Shown here: positions 8,053-16,894 of the stretch, one piece after another
Numbering within the stretch: the stretch's first letter is position 1
How the letters are laid out: each line of letters opens with the position of its first letter
DNA from: Myceligenerans pegani
GTDB lineage: Bacteria > Actinomycetota > Actinomycetes > Actinomycetales > Cellulomonadaceae
Assembly (NCBI RefSeq): GCF_014892515.1
Contig: NZ_JADBGR010000087.1
Span: 1-64,000 of the forward strand
DNA length: 64,000 nucleotides
Direction: 5' to 3'
Position numbers and translations under genes: made by a program
The notes under the pieces: generated by a model
The model's database searches: none
What the model was told of the DNA's origin: nothing
Seen by the model: the letters and a program-made list of their open reading frames with translations, nothing else

Positions 8053-9189
8053 TCAGCGGTGGTTGCCGCCGACGATCACCGTTTCCACCTGGACCGTGTC
8101 GGGATCCAGCAGCAGGACGTCTGCGGGAGCGCCCGGTCGGATGCGGCCGAGGGCCCGCCTGGACCCAGGAGTGGCCAGGGCCGGGAGACGGGAGGCGAGG
8201 TCGAGCGCCTCGGTCAGGGTGAACGGCGTCGCGCGCGTCAGGAAGCGGACACCGTCGAGCAGGGTCGCGGCAGCTCCGGCGAGCATGTCACTGCCCAGGT
8301 GCGACAGGCGTAGGTTGTCGCTCAGTTCGACCTCGCCACCCACGGCGGTCGTGTAGCGCCCTGGCGAGCAGCCACCGACGGCGGTCAGGTCCGACACGAG
8401 GTAGGCACCGCGCGGCTGTTTCGCCCGGATCATCGCGATGAGGGTCTCGGCAGGAAGATGGTGTCCGTCGGCGATCAGGCCGACGCGCACGCGATCGTCG
8501 GCCAGCAGGGTCCACATGGGGTTCGGGTGGCGCGGGACCATCGTCGGGATCCCGTTGCCGAGGTGGGTTGCCAGGTGAGCCCCAGCGGCTACCGCGCGGG
8601 AGATCTCCGCGCTGGCGGCGGAGGTGTGTCCGATCGACACGGCGATCCCCAGCTGCCGGATACGGCGGATGTGGGCGGGTGCCTCGGCTCCCGCGCCCGA
8701 GACCGTGACGATGCCCACCGGGCCCGCCGACTTCCAGGCCGTGACCTCGTCGGCGTCGATCGGCCGGATGTGGCGCGGGTCATGGACGCCGCGGGCGCCG
8801 TCATCGGGCGAGATGAACGGGCCCTCGACGTGCGCGCACGGGATTGCCGCTCGGACGACGGGGTCCGCGTCGCGCGCACGTCGGACACAGTCGAGGGCGT
8901 GCATGATGCGCTCGCGTGGTCCGGTGATGATTGTCGGTACCCACGACGTGGTTCCGGCCCGCGCGAGAGCGTGGGTGATGGCGATGATCGTGCCCGGCTC
9001 GACGTCCTCGCCGTTGACGTCATGGCCGGCGTACCCGTTGACCTGTGCGTCGACGAGTCCCGGGGCCAGGACCGGTAGATCGCGCGGTCCGGACGCCGTC
9101 GAGAGCCTGCTGACCTGAGTGATCACTCCGGCCTCGGCCTCGACCTCGACCGCATGACGGCCGTCGGGGGAGCAGCCGAGGATCTTCAT
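8053..9189 (-). CDS. nagA: N-acetylglucosamine-6-phosphate deacetylase
   Basis: Amidohydrolase-fold enzyme, 378 residues, that removes acetate from GlcNAc-6-phosphate to give GlcN-6-phosphate in the cytoplasm. Visible motifs are LAPGLVDAQVNGYAGHDV near the N-terminus, the metal-binding Glu in HVEGPFISPDDGARG, the metal His in IGHTSA and ATHLGNG, and the catalytic Asp in LVSDLTAVGG. Length is normal for NagA. The start ATG follows a weak AGGAG-like stretch. It lies 127 bases downstream of nagB on the same strand; together they convert GlcNAc-6-P to fructose-6-P. A LacI-type operator precedes nagB. Confidence 0.92.
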   Translation of the reverse strand: MKILGCSPDGRHAVEVEAEAGVITQVSRLSTASGPRDLPVLAPGLVDAQVNGYAGHDVNGEDVEPGTIIAITHALARAGTTSWVPTIITGPRERIMHALDCVRRARDADPVVRAAIPCAHVEGPFISPDDGARGVHDPRHIRPIDADEVTAWKSAGPVGIVTVSGAGAEAPAHIRRIRQLGIAVSIGHTSAASAEISRAVAAGAHLATHLGNGIPTMVPRHPNPMWTLLADDRVRVGLIADGHHLPAETLIAMIRAKQPRGAYLVSDLTAVGGCSPGRYTTAVGGEVELSDNLRLSHLGSDMLAGAAATLLDGVRFLTRATPFTLTEALDLASRLPALATPGSRRALGRIRPGAPADVLLLDPDTVQVETVIVGGNHR

Positions 9190-9316
9190 CCCGCACCCGC
9201 TGCCAGGTGCTCCTGAGCGGTGTGGCCCGGTCGCGACCTTCTCTCGCGGTCCCGGCCGCCGGTCCGCGCCTCCGGTCCGGACGAGGGAAAGATGGCGCCT
9301 CCGATCGTGTTCCAGG

Positions 9317-10078
9317 TCATGAGCCGTCGTTCTCGGGTGCGGATTCCGTGTCGAGGTAGATCGCGACCCGCGGGTGCGTTCGTAGTGCGGTACCTGGCCG
9401 ATCTCCGTGGATCTCCGACCCGAGCGTGTCCGCGACGGCGCGGCGCTTCTCCGTCCCGGGCACCGACGCGATGATCTCCGTGGCGTGGAGCAGGCGAGGG
9501 ATGGTGATGGTGATGGCGCGCCGCGGCACGTCTCCGATCGAGGGGAAGTGCCCCTCGTCGACCTGTTGCCGGCGGCTGACGTCGTCGAGTTCGACGACAC
9601 GCGCGGCCCGCGGGTCGTCGAGGTCGGCGGGCGGGTCGTTGAACGCCAGATGGCCGTTCACGCCGAGGCCCAGCAGCACGAGATCGAAGGGCTCCCTGCC
9701 CATGAGCGCAGCGTAGCGGTGCGCCTCCGCCTCCGGATCACCTGCGGTGCGGAGACGTTCGAAGCGGATCCCGCGGACTCGTGTCGCGAAATGCCGCTCC
9801 AGCCAGTTGCCGAAGCCCTGCGGCGCATCGTCAGGGAGGCCGAGGTAGTCGTCCATGTGGAACGCGACCACGCGGCTCCAGTCGATTCCTTTCGCACGCG
9901 CGAGTGCGGAGAGGGTCTCCTGCTGGCTCGGCGCGGCGGCCAGCATGACACGCGCGATCCCTGGACGGTCCAAACGGGTCCGCAACACGTCGGCCGCGTG
10001 CTCGGCGGCTGCGGCTCCCAGAGCCGCGCGCGTGGGGTGGGTCGTGACTGCCGGTGCGTACTCGGCGACCGTGGGCAC
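9317..10078 (-). CDS. nagB: Glucosamine-6-phosphate deaminase/isomerase
   Basis: A 253-residue NagB-family enzyme that converts GlcN-6-phosphate to fructose-6-phosphate and ammonia. The sugar-phosphate isomerase fold is shown by FHMDDYLGL and LLGLGVNGHLAFNDP (the NGH form seen in Firmicute-type NagB), then SVPGTEKRRAV. The start is GTG with a strong AGGAGG six bases upstream. The annotated frame can be extended far upstream but that part is antisense to other genes. It is divergent from the small oxidoreductase gene, with a CAAACGTTTG operator between them. Confidence 0.9.
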   Translation of the reverse strand: MPTVAEYAPAVTTHPTRAALGAAAAEHAADVLRTRLDRPGIARVMLAAAPSQQETLSALARAKGIDWSRVVAFHMDDYLGLPDDAPQGFGNWLERHFATRVRGIRFERLRTAGDPEAEAHRYAALMGREPFDLVLLGLGVNGHLAFNDPPADLDDPRAARVVELDDVSRRQQVDEGHFPSIGDVPRRAITITIPRLLHATEIIASVPGTEKRRAVADTLGSEIHGDRPGTALRTHPRVAIYLDTESAPENDGS

Positions 10079-10121
10079 GAGTGTCCTCCTGGAGTTGGCG
10101 GTGGGTCGTCGTAGAATATTG

Positions 10122-10136
10122 TCAAACGTTTGCACA
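10122..10136. promoter_or_regulatory. LacI-family operator, copy 1
   Basis: TCAAACGTTTGCACA with the perfect palindrome CAAACGTTTG at 10123-10132, in the nagB / oxidoreductase divergent promoter. The same 15 bases recur at 12505. It is the classic LacI/PurR-type site with central CG and is probably read by the LacI regulator encoded at 16.9 kb. Confidence 0.75.
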
Positions 10137-10168
10137 GGCAAGTCGCGTACAGAGGGAAGGGGGAGCGC

Positions 10169-10987
10169 ATGAGGATCGGGCTTCTCGGCGTGGACAGCTC
10201 GCGACCCGTCCGGGTCGTGACGTATCTCGGGCAGGTTGCCGCCGCGGGCGCGCCGCACCGGCTCGTCGCGATCGCCACCGAAGGTGCCGCGCCGCCGGTC
10301 GAGCTCCGGACTCTCGCGCCGGAGGCGGAGCTGGTCGAGCAGGCGAACGAACTGCTGGGCCGGGTGGACGCCGTGATCGACGTGGGCCGGCGCGCGGGGG
10401 AGCGGCGTGCCCGGCTCACCGCCTTGCTGGAGTCGGGCGTCCACGTGCTCGCCGACAAGCCGCTCGCCCGCCGCGCCGTGGACGCCGAAGCGCTCGTGGC
10501 CGCGGCGCGCCGGGGACACAGCGCGCTCGCTGCCGACTCCGGATACCGTGGGGCCGTCGAACCGTGGATGCGCACGGCGGGCGCCACGTCGGTGGAGATC
10601 TCCGGCCCCGCCGATCTCGGCTCGCCGTCGGGCGGGCTGGCCTTCTACGGGATCCACCACGCCCAGATCCTGCATGAGCTGATCGGCCTGCCGCCGTCTC
10701 CGCGCCTGCGCGTCGCGCGCTCGGGTCCGGTCGTCACCGCGGCACTGACGGCCGGGCAGCATCAGGTGCGACTGTGTTTCGATCCGGGCAGCGCCTTCGC
10801 GGTCTCGATCGGCGGGGTCGTGCACGCCCTCGACCCGCCCGCGGACTACCTGGAGCGTCTGGTCGACCGGTTTCTCGCGTCCTGTGCCGACGTCCGCTTG
10901 GACTCGGCCTGGGCGGACCGGTTGTGCGCCCCGGTGAGGCTCGTCGAGCGGATCGAGGCCGCCGCGTCGGGTCAGTCCCCTACCTGA
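10169..10987 (+). CDS. Small Gfo/Idh/MocA-type oxidoreductase-like protein
   Basis: A 272-residue protein with a Rossmann start (MRIGLLGVDSSRPVR) and a DKP motif (VLADKPLARRAVDAE) in place of the family's EKP, followed by a short alpha/beta C-terminal part. It is shorter than typical members (330-400 residues). The start ATG has GAAGGGGGAGC in front of it. It diverges from nagB across a LacI operator and its last 16 bases overlap the convergent GH3 gene. Family members use NAD(P) on sugars and their derivatives. The substrate is unknown; an epimerisation or dehydrogenation of an amino sugar is possible from context. Confidence 0.8.
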   Translation: MRIGLLGVDSSRPVRVVTYLGQVAAAGAPHRLVAIATEGAAPPVELRTLAPEAELVEQANELLGRVDAVIDVGRRAGERRARLTALLESGVHVLADKPLARRAVDAEALVAAARRGHSALAADSGYRGAVEPWMRTAGATSVEISGPADLGSPSGGLAFYGIHHAQILHELIGLPPSPRLRVARSGPVVTAALTAGQHQVRLCFDPGSAFAVSIGGVVHALDPPADYLERLVDRFLASCADVRLDSAWADRLCAPVRLVERIEAAASGQSPT

Positions 10988-12492
10988 GGATCCAGCCGGT
11001 CGAGCACCGCGTCGACGGCCGCCTCGGTGACGATGCCGAAGGCGTCCACGGCAGGGGCGACGATCACGCAGGCCCGGTCTCGGCGCAGCGATTCGGCCGG
11101 CATGACGCCGTTGACCACGAGCAGCTCGGCGTATCGCGCGAGCTGGTCGATGCGACGGCGGTCCTCCGGTCCCACGGCGGTGTCCGGCACGACGACGGCC
11201 GCGACGAGGGTGCCCGGGGCCGGGGACACGGCAGTGTCGGCGTTCGGTGGCTCGTGCCGGGCCGGTGCCCCTCGACGCCGAGCAGCTGCCGCCAGGCGCT
11301 CGGCCAACGGGGAAGCCCCGACGAAGACGATGTCCCGACCGCCGATCGAGACCTGCCCTGCCTGCTCGACGGTCACTGCTCGGCCGGAGTCGAGCCACTC
11401 CCGAGGCGAGTCGAGGGCGACGGCGGGTTCCGGTGCCTCGTCCACCGCGATCTCGTCGCGCATCCGTAGGAGCCGCAGTACCGAGGCGTCGAGCTCGCGA
11501 GGGTCGAGGACCCCGTCGGTCAGGGCGGCGTGGACCGCGGCCACCAGGCCGGGCAGTTCCTCGGCGGCGCATTTCGCGTTCGCCACGTCCGCCCCCGCCG
11601 AGAGGGCCAGAACCGCGGACTCCGCTGCGCTCCACCGGGCGCTGACGGCCGACATGCGTAGTGAGTCGGTGATGATGACTCCGTCATAGCCCAGGCCTCC
11701 GCGCAGCCAGTCGCGGTTCACGACCGGCGACAGGCTCGCGGGCACGTCGACGCCGTGCCCGGGGAGCACGACGTGACCCACCATGATGCTCGGGACGCCG
11801 GACGCGACGGCCGCAGCGAACGGGGGCAGGTGAACCCGGGAGTGCGCCTCGGCTGTCCGGTCGATGACGGGCAGGCCGAGATGGCTGTCCACCGAGCTGT
11901 CCCCGTGGCCGGGAAAGTGCTTCGCCGTCGACGCCACGCCACCGTCCCGGAACCCGCGGATCTGCGCCGCGGCAAGGGCTGCGGTGCGATCGGTCCCGAC
12001 GCCGAACGCGCGGACCCCGAGGATCGGATCCTCGGAGGTCGTCAGCACGTCGACGCACGGGCTGAAGGTCCAGTGGTAGCCCACCGCACGTGCCTCCCGA
12101 GCGGCCAGGAGGGCGGCCCGGTAGGCGAGCTCCTCGTCGTCGGCGATCCCCAGGCCTCGCGGGTAGGGCAGGTCGGTACCGGTCCGCCCGAGGCTGTAGC
12201 CGATCCCCGACTCGAGATTTCCGCTGATCAGCGGCGGAAGGACTCCCGCGTCGAGAGCGACCTCCCGGATCTCGTCGTAGTACTCGGACGCGTGGCTCGC
12301 GGGCATGCCGACCACGCTGTGGAGGGTGCCGACCCCCGCACGCACCGCCGCGAGCGTGGCGGCGTCCGGACGCCCGCGATCGTCGACGCCGGGCATGACG
12401 AGGAGGCACTGGGCGATCCGCTGCTCCGGCCCGAGGTCGGCGAGGCCGGCCTCGGCGCCGGAGATTGATCCTTGACGCTTCGTCGATGTCAT
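10972..12492 (-). CDS. Glycoside hydrolase family 3, NagZ-like beta-N-acetylhexosaminidase
   Basis: A 506-residue GH3 enzyme without a signal peptide, so it acts inside the cell. It carries the NagZ signature KHFPGHGDSSVDSHLGLPVI (residues 191-210), including the Asp-His dyad region, and the nucleophile Asp276 in GVIITDSLRM. The C-terminal 150 residues form a second domain, longer than in E. coli NagZ but usual in Gram-positive members. It would release GlcNAc from imported chitobiose or muropeptides and feed nagA/nagB. It is divergent from the binding-protein gene with a LacI operator between them. Confidence 0.9.
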   Translation of the reverse strand: MTSTKRQGSISGAEAGLADLGPEQRIAQCLLVMPGVDDRGRPDAATLAAVRAGVGTLHSVVGMPASHASEYYDEIREVALDAGVLPPLISGNLESGIGYSLGRTGTDLPYPRGLGIADDEELAYRAALLAAREARAVGYHWTFSPCVDVLTTSEDPILGVRAFGVGTDRTAALAAAQIRGFRDGGVASTAKHFPGHGDSSVDSHLGLPVIDRTAEAHSRVHLPPFAAAVASGVPSIMVGHVVLPGHGVDVPASLSPVVNRDWLRGGLGYDGVIITDSLRMSAVSARWSAAESAVLALSAGADVANAKCAAEELPGLVAAVHAALTDGVLDPRELDASVLRLLRMRDEIAVDEAPEPAVALDSPREWLDSGRAVTVEQAGQVSIGGRDIVFVGASPLAERLAAAARRRGAPARHEPPNADTAVSPAPGTLVAAVVVPDTAVGPEDRRRIDQLARYAELLVVNGVMPAESLRRDRACVIVAPAVDAFGIVTEAAVDAVLDRLDPQVGD

Positions 12493-12504
12493 GGGTACGT
12501 TCTA

Positions 12505-12519
12505 TCAAACGTTTGCACA
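12505..12519. promoter_or_regulatory. LacI-family operator, copy 2
   Basis: Identical to the site at 10122-10136 (TCAAACGTTTGCACA). It lies 13 bases upstream of the GH3 start and 50 bases before the binding-protein gene, so it can control both divergent units. Confidence 0.75.
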
Positions 12520-12568
12520 ATGATGTGAGGGGTCAGTCGATCTGTCACCTACCCACCAGGGGTGAAAC

Positions 12569-13861
12569 ATGCTTCAGATTCTCAAACCCGGAACGTTCGC
12601 GATCGCAATCGCCGCCGCTGTCGCGCTGAGCGGCTGCGGCCTGTCGTCCGCACCGAGCGGTGACGCGGACGTCAGCGGCCCCGTCGAAGGGACCATCACG
12701 TTCCAGACCATGCAGCTCTCGCCGACGTTCGACGAGTACATCAACGGCGTCATCGACGCGTTCGAGCGAGAGCACCCCGGGGCGGAGGTCGAGTGGGTGG
12801 ACATCCCCAGCGACCAGGCGGCACGCAAGGTCGCGGCCGACTCCGCCGCGGGAAGCCTCCCTGACGTCATGGACCTCGACACGGCAACGCTCGCGCCGCT
12901 CGGCCGGGACGGGCGGGTGCTGGACATGGCCGAGCACGGTGAACGGCTTCGAGAACTCTACGTGCCCTCTGCGTGGAGCAGCTTCGACTACGGTGCGACG
13001 GAGGTGGCCGCGCTGCCGTGGTACCTCAACTCTCCCGTGCTGATCGTCAACGGGGACATCGTGGAGGCGGCAGGTTCACCCGCGCCGCCGACCAGCTACA
13101 CGGATCTGCTCGACGCGGCCGAGCAGATCACGCGCACCACCGGTGAGGCCGGGTTCCAGCCCACCTCGATCGGATTCCCCAACTACCTCCTGAGCCTCGG
13201 AGTGCCCTTGGTGAACGAGAGTTCCACCGAGGCGATCGTCAACACTCCCGAAGCGGTGGCGTTCCTCGAGAGGCTGGCAGAACTGCACGACCTCGGCGCC
13301 ATCCCGGCCGACTCGGTCACGGCGGCGCAGCGCAGCGAGATCGACACGTTCTCGCAGGGCGACATCGCCTATCTGGAGACCGGCCCTTCCAGGCTCGCGA
13401 TCATCGAGGAGAACGCACCCGCGATCTTCGAGGACATCGACATCGCGCCGCCGCTGGGCGCGGCCGACGGCACGACCTGGGTGGTCGCGCACGGGATCGC
13501 TGTTTCGGCGACGAGCGAGAACGCGGCCACGGCGCTCGCGTTCGCCGAGTTCATGACGTCACCCGAGAACCAGCTCACCCTGGCCCAGCAGTCGGCGGTC
13601 TTCCCGAGTACGACCGTCTCGCTCGAGGACCCGTTCTTCGCCGCCGAGCCGACCGGCCCGGCCACCGAAGCGCGCGGAATCGTCGCACGCAGCTTGTTCG
13701 AGGGCGGCACGATGGCGAAACCCCCGGCCGTCGACGCCGAGTACGCCTCGTTGCTCTGGTCGTCGGTGCAGACCGCCATCACCGGTGAGACGGACGCCGA
13801 GGAAGCCCTCGCCGCGGCGGAGGCGCAGCTCACCGAGCTTCTGCAAGGCCGCGCGCAGTGA
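12569..13861 (+). CDS. Sugar ABC transporter substrate-binding lipoprotein
   Basis: A 430-residue extracellular solute-binding protein (family 1). The lipobox ALSGCG places the lipid-anchored Cys at 23. Family features include a long alpha/beta two-lobe body and the PWYLNSPVLIVNGDIV hinge-region segment. It is the first gene of a five-gene plus-strand operon (binding protein, two permeases, oxidoreductase, LacI) whose members overlap by 4 bases. No ATPase gene is nearby, so a shared MsiK-like ATPase elsewhere is likely, as is common in actinobacterial CUT1 systems. With GH3, nagA and nagB beside it, the cargo is probably GlcNAc or chito-oligosaccharides. Confidence 0.9.
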   Translation: MLQILKPGTFAIAIAAAVALSGCGLSSAPSGDADVSGPVEGTITFQTMQLSPTFDEYINGVIDAFEREHPGAEVEWVDIPSDQAARKVAADSAAGSLPDVMDLDTATLAPLGRDGRVLDMAEHGERLRELYVPSAWSSFDYGATEVAALPWYLNSPVLIVNGDIVEAAGSPAPPTSYTDLLDAAEQITRTTGEAGFQPTSIGFPNYLLSLGVPLVNESSTEAIVNTPEAVAFLERLAELHDLGAIPADSVTAAQRSEIDTFSQGDIAYLETGPSRLAIIEENAPAIFEDIDIAPPLGAADGTTWVVAHGIAVSATSENAATALAFAEFMTSPENQLTLAQQSAVFPSTTVSLEDPFFAAEPTGPATEARGIVARSLFEGGTMAKPPAVDAEYASLLWSSVQTAITGETDAEEALAAAEAQLTELLQGRAQ

Positions 13862-14796
13862 CGGCCACTGCCGTCGTCGCCCCTGCGGGACGGTGCGCCA
13901 GAGCGCGTCGCCCCGTGGGAGCTGCGGTCCGTCGCCCGCGCTGGTGGGTAGCCCTGGTATTCGTGGGGCCCGTCCTGGCGCTCCAGATCACGTTTCTGTT
14001 CCTGCCCCTCGGCAACACCTTCGTGCTGGCGTTCACGAACGCGAGCACGATCGGCGGAGGCTCGTTCACCGGCCTCGACAACTTCGTCGAGATCTTCTCC
14101 TCGCCGGTGTTCTGGGAGGCGGCCGGTCACACCGGCCTGTACGTCCTCCTCGCCGTGCCCGCGATCGTCTGCCTCTCGCTGTTCCTGGCGATCCTGGTGA
14201 ACACCAGGATGCGCGGCACGGGGGTCGTGCGGCCGATCCTGTTCTCGCCGCTCGTCATGCCGATGGCCGTCGTCGCGCTCATGTTCCAGTACGTGCTGAG
14301 CTCCGACGGACTCGTCAACCAGGTACTGCGGGGGCTCAGCATCGTGGCCGAGCCCGTCCCCTTCCTCACCAGCTCCCGTCTGGCGTTGCTCAGCGCCATC
14401 CTCGTCACGATCTGGAAGAGCTGCGGCCTCTACACCCTGATCCTTCTCGCAGCGCTGCAGAACGTCTCGCGGGAACTCGACGAGGCGGCCGAACTCGACG
14501 GCGCGTCGTGGTCGCGGCGGACCTGGAGCGTCACCATTCCGCAGATCCGCGGCACCGTGGTGCTCGTGGCGATCCTCTCGGCCATCGCGGCCCTGCGGGT
14601 CTTCACCGAACCCTTCGTGCTCACGGGCGGCGGGCCGGGCACGTCGTCGACGACGGTCGTGCTGTACCTCTTCTCCCGGGGTATCTCGCCCGGCACCCAG
14701 GCCGGATTCGCCTCCGCCGTCAGCCTGGTTCTCTTTGCTGCCGTCCTGCTCGTGTCGGCTCTGGGCTGGTCGATCTCGAGAAGGAGCGAACGATGA
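13858..14796 (+). CDS. Sugar ABC transporter permease, MalF-like
   Basis: A 312-residue integral membrane permease with six or so hydrophobic segments and an EAA loop (ELDEAAELDGASWSRRTW). It starts at GTG overlapping the stop of the binding-protein gene (GTGA), which implies translational coupling. It forms the membrane pore with the following permease. Confidence 0.92.
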   Translation: MTATAVVAPAGRCARARRPVGAAVRRPRWWVALVFVGPVLALQITFLFLPLGNTFVLAFTNASTIGGGSFTGLDNFVEIFSSPVFWEAAGHTGLYVLLAVPAIVCLSLFLAILVNTRMRGTGVVRPILFSPLVMPMAVVALMFQYVLSSDGLVNQVLRGLSIVAEPVPFLTSSRLALLSAILVTIWKSCGLYTLILLAALQNVSRELDEAAELDGASWSRRTWSVTIPQIRGTVVLVAILSAIAALRVFTEPFVLTGGGPGTSSTTVVLYLFSRGISPGTQAGFASAVSLVLFAAVLLVSALGWSISRRSER

Positions 14797-15686
14797 GTGC
14801 CCCGGCGCAGGCCCGCCCGGCGCGGCCGCGTGCGGCACGGGGCCGTCCGTACCGGCGTGAGTCCGTCGGCGTGGTCGAGCGCGCCGTGCGCTGGAGTCTC
14901 ATGGCGGTCGCCATGGCGCTCGTGCTGGGACCCCTCGTGTGGCAGCTCAGCACCGCGCTGAAAGGGGCGGGCGAGTCGACCGCCGGATTCCCGGGGAACC
15001 TCGTTCCCGTCGACCCGACGCTCGACAACTTCGTGACCGCCTTCACGGCGATCCCGCTGGGTCGCTACCTGTTGAACTCCGCGGCGATCTCGACCCTCGG
15101 CGTCACGACGAACCTGGTCCTGGCGACGCTTACCGGGTACGCGCTCGCCCGTGTCGCCTTCCGGGGCCGAGCCCTCTACGTGGCGATCCTGCTCGCGACG
15201 GCGGCGTTGCCGTTCGAGGTGATCCTCGTCTCGACGCTGCTCGTGACCCGGGGTCTCGGCCTCCAGGACACGCTGCTCGGTGTCGTGCTGCCGCAAGCGG
15301 TGTCCATCGTCTCGATCTTCGTCATGCGGCAGGCGTTCATCAACGTCCCCGACGAGATCGAGGAAGCGGCGGTGGTCGACGGCGCCGGTCCGCTGCGTGT
15401 CTTCTGGTCGGTCATGCTGCCCTCGGTCCGCGGCTCCCTCGCCGTCGTCGCGGTGCTGGGGTTCCTCGACACCTGGGACCAGTTCCTGTGGCCACTGGTC
15501 ATCCTCAGCGACCCGGCGAACTATCCGGTGAACGTGGGCGTGCAGTTCCTCTCCGGGGCGTTCTCCGCCGACCAGCGGGTGATCAGTGCGGCCGCGCTGA
15601 TCGTCGTCGTTCCGCCCCTCCTCGTCTACTTCCTCATGCAGCGGCAAGTGTTCACCGGGCTCGCGGAAGGAGCGCTGAAGGGATGA
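14793..15686 (+). CDS. Sugar ABC transporter permease, MalG-like
   Basis: A 297-residue permease. The ATG overlaps the preceding stop and is preceded by AAGGAG. The N-terminus is Arg/Pro-rich and cytoplasmic, then six membrane segments follow. The EAA loop reads EIEEAAVVDGAGPLRVFW and the protein ends GLAEGALKG. It is the heterodimer partner of the MalF-like permease. Its sequence differs clearly from the permease at the left edge, so these are two separate transporters. Confidence 0.92.
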   Translation: MSAPAQARPARPRAARGRPYRRESVGVVERAVRWSLMAVAMALVLGPLVWQLSTALKGAGESTAGFPGNLVPVDPTLDNFVTAFTAIPLGRYLLNSAAISTLGVTTNLVLATLTGYALARVAFRGRALYVAILLATAALPFEVILVSTLLVTRGLGLQDTLLGVVLPQAVSIVSIFVMRQAFINVPDEIEEAAVVDGAGPLRVFWSVMLPSVRGSLAVVAVLGFLDTWDQFLWPLVILSDPANYPVNVGVQFLSGAFSADQRVISAAALIVVVPPLLVYFLMQRQVFTGLAEGALKG

Positions 15687-16894
15687 GTGATGTTCCGACA
15701 GTCGCCCTGGCTGGTGTCTCCGGGTACGGGAGGCGGCATCTGCAGACGCTGCTTCGGCTGCACGCTGCCGGCCGGGTAGCACTCGTGGGGATCGCCGACC
15801 CGTCGTACCCACCCGAGATCGACCCGCTGCTGCAGCACGCAGGTGCCGCCCCTGAACGCGCCGGTGACCTGACCCGGCTCCTCGGCCGGTCGGTGCCGGA
15901 CACGGTCGTGATCGCCACCCCGCCGCACACGCATCACGCGCTGGCGAGTGCGGCGCTGCGAGCCGGCGCCTCGGTGTACCTGGAGAAGCCGCCGGTGCCG
16001 CTCCCGGAACAACTGGACGACCTCGATCGCCTGGTCGGCGGGCGGCGCCTGGAGGTGGGGTTCCAGCAGACCCGCGACGTCGTGGACGTCGTGGGTGCGA
16101 CGCTGGAAGGGCATCCCGTCGGCCGCCTGCGTCGCGTGACGGCGTTCGGCGCGCTACGCCGTCCGGACTCCTACTACGCCCGCGCCCCGTGGGCGGGCCG
16201 GCACTGGCTCGGCGACGCTCCCGTGTTCGACGGCTCACTGTTCAATCCGCTCGCGCATGTCCTTCATGCCGCCCTTGTCCTGGCTCGCCAGGAAGACCCG
16301 GCGTGGCGCGCCGAGCGCATCGACACGATGCTCGCCTCCGTCCGGGACATCGAGGCGGACGACTTCGCGGCGCTGCGCGTGTCGACATCAGCGGGGCCGA
16401 CCGTCACCGCGATCGGCACAACGGCTGCCGACCGGGTGATCGAACCCTCGATCGCACTCGTGGGCGAGTTCGGGACCGTCACCGTCCGGCACCGCGACCT
16501 GCGAGTCCGTGTGAACCGGGCAGGGCGAGAGGTGGAGATCCACGGCGTGCCCGGTACCCCGGCGCTCGAGCGAGCAGTGACTGATCCGCACGGCGTCGCG
16601 GATCCCGTCGCCGACCTCGCCGGCGTACGACCCTTCGTCACCGTGGTGGCCGCCACGGTCCGCCTGTTCCCACGTCCGGTACGACTCCGGGGAAGGGTCG
16701 ACGGCGGGGAGGACCCGCAGACCTGCCTGCCCGGGATCGCGCGCGCGATCCGCGATGCCGTCCGCTCCGGCCGGCTCCCGGGTGAGCACCCGGAGGCAGG
16801 CGACCCCGTGGGCGAGAGGCCCGCGGCGGACGGCGACATGAATGCCCCGACCTACGCTGCACGGATGCGAATCACCTCAGGAGCGATCGAATGA
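15683..16894 (+). CDS. Gfo/Idh/MocA family oxidoreductase
   Basis: A 403-residue NAD(P)-dependent oxidoreductase. The Rossmann motif is VALAGVSGYGRRHL at the N-terminus and the active-site EKP motif is VYLEKPPVPL. An FDGSLFNPLAHVLHAAL segment matches the substrate-domain helix of the family. ATG overlaps the permease stop (ATGA), and it is followed by the LacI gene with another ATGA. It probably modifies the imported sugar. The smaller homologue at 10.2 kb belongs to the same regulon, so two oxidoreductase steps may exist. The reaction is not known. Confidence 0.88.
   Translation: MSDVPTVALAGVSGYGRRHLQTLLRLHAAGRVALVGIADPSYPPEIDPLLQHAGAAPERAGDLTRLLGRSVPDTVVIATPPHTHHALASAALRAGASVYLEKPPVPLPEQLDDLDRLVGGRRLEVGFQQTRDVVDVVGATLEGHPVGRLRRVTAFGALRRPDSYYARAPWAGRHWLGDAPVFDGSLFNPLAHVLHAALVLARQEDPAWRAERIDTMLASVRDIEADDFAALRVSTSAGPTVTAIGTTAADRVIEPSIALVGEFGTVTVRHRDLRVRVNRAGREVEIHGVPGTPALERAVTDPHGVADPVADLAGVRPFVTVVAATVRLFPRPVRLRGRVDGGEDPQTCLPGIARAIRDAVRSGRLPGEHPEAGDPVGERPAADGDMNAPTYAARMRITSGAIE

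Noticed and set aside
10079-11635. Upstream extension of the nagB frame to 772 codons
   Set aside because: The extra part is antisense to the oxidoreductase and overlaps GH3; nagB has a strong ribosome site at its GTG.
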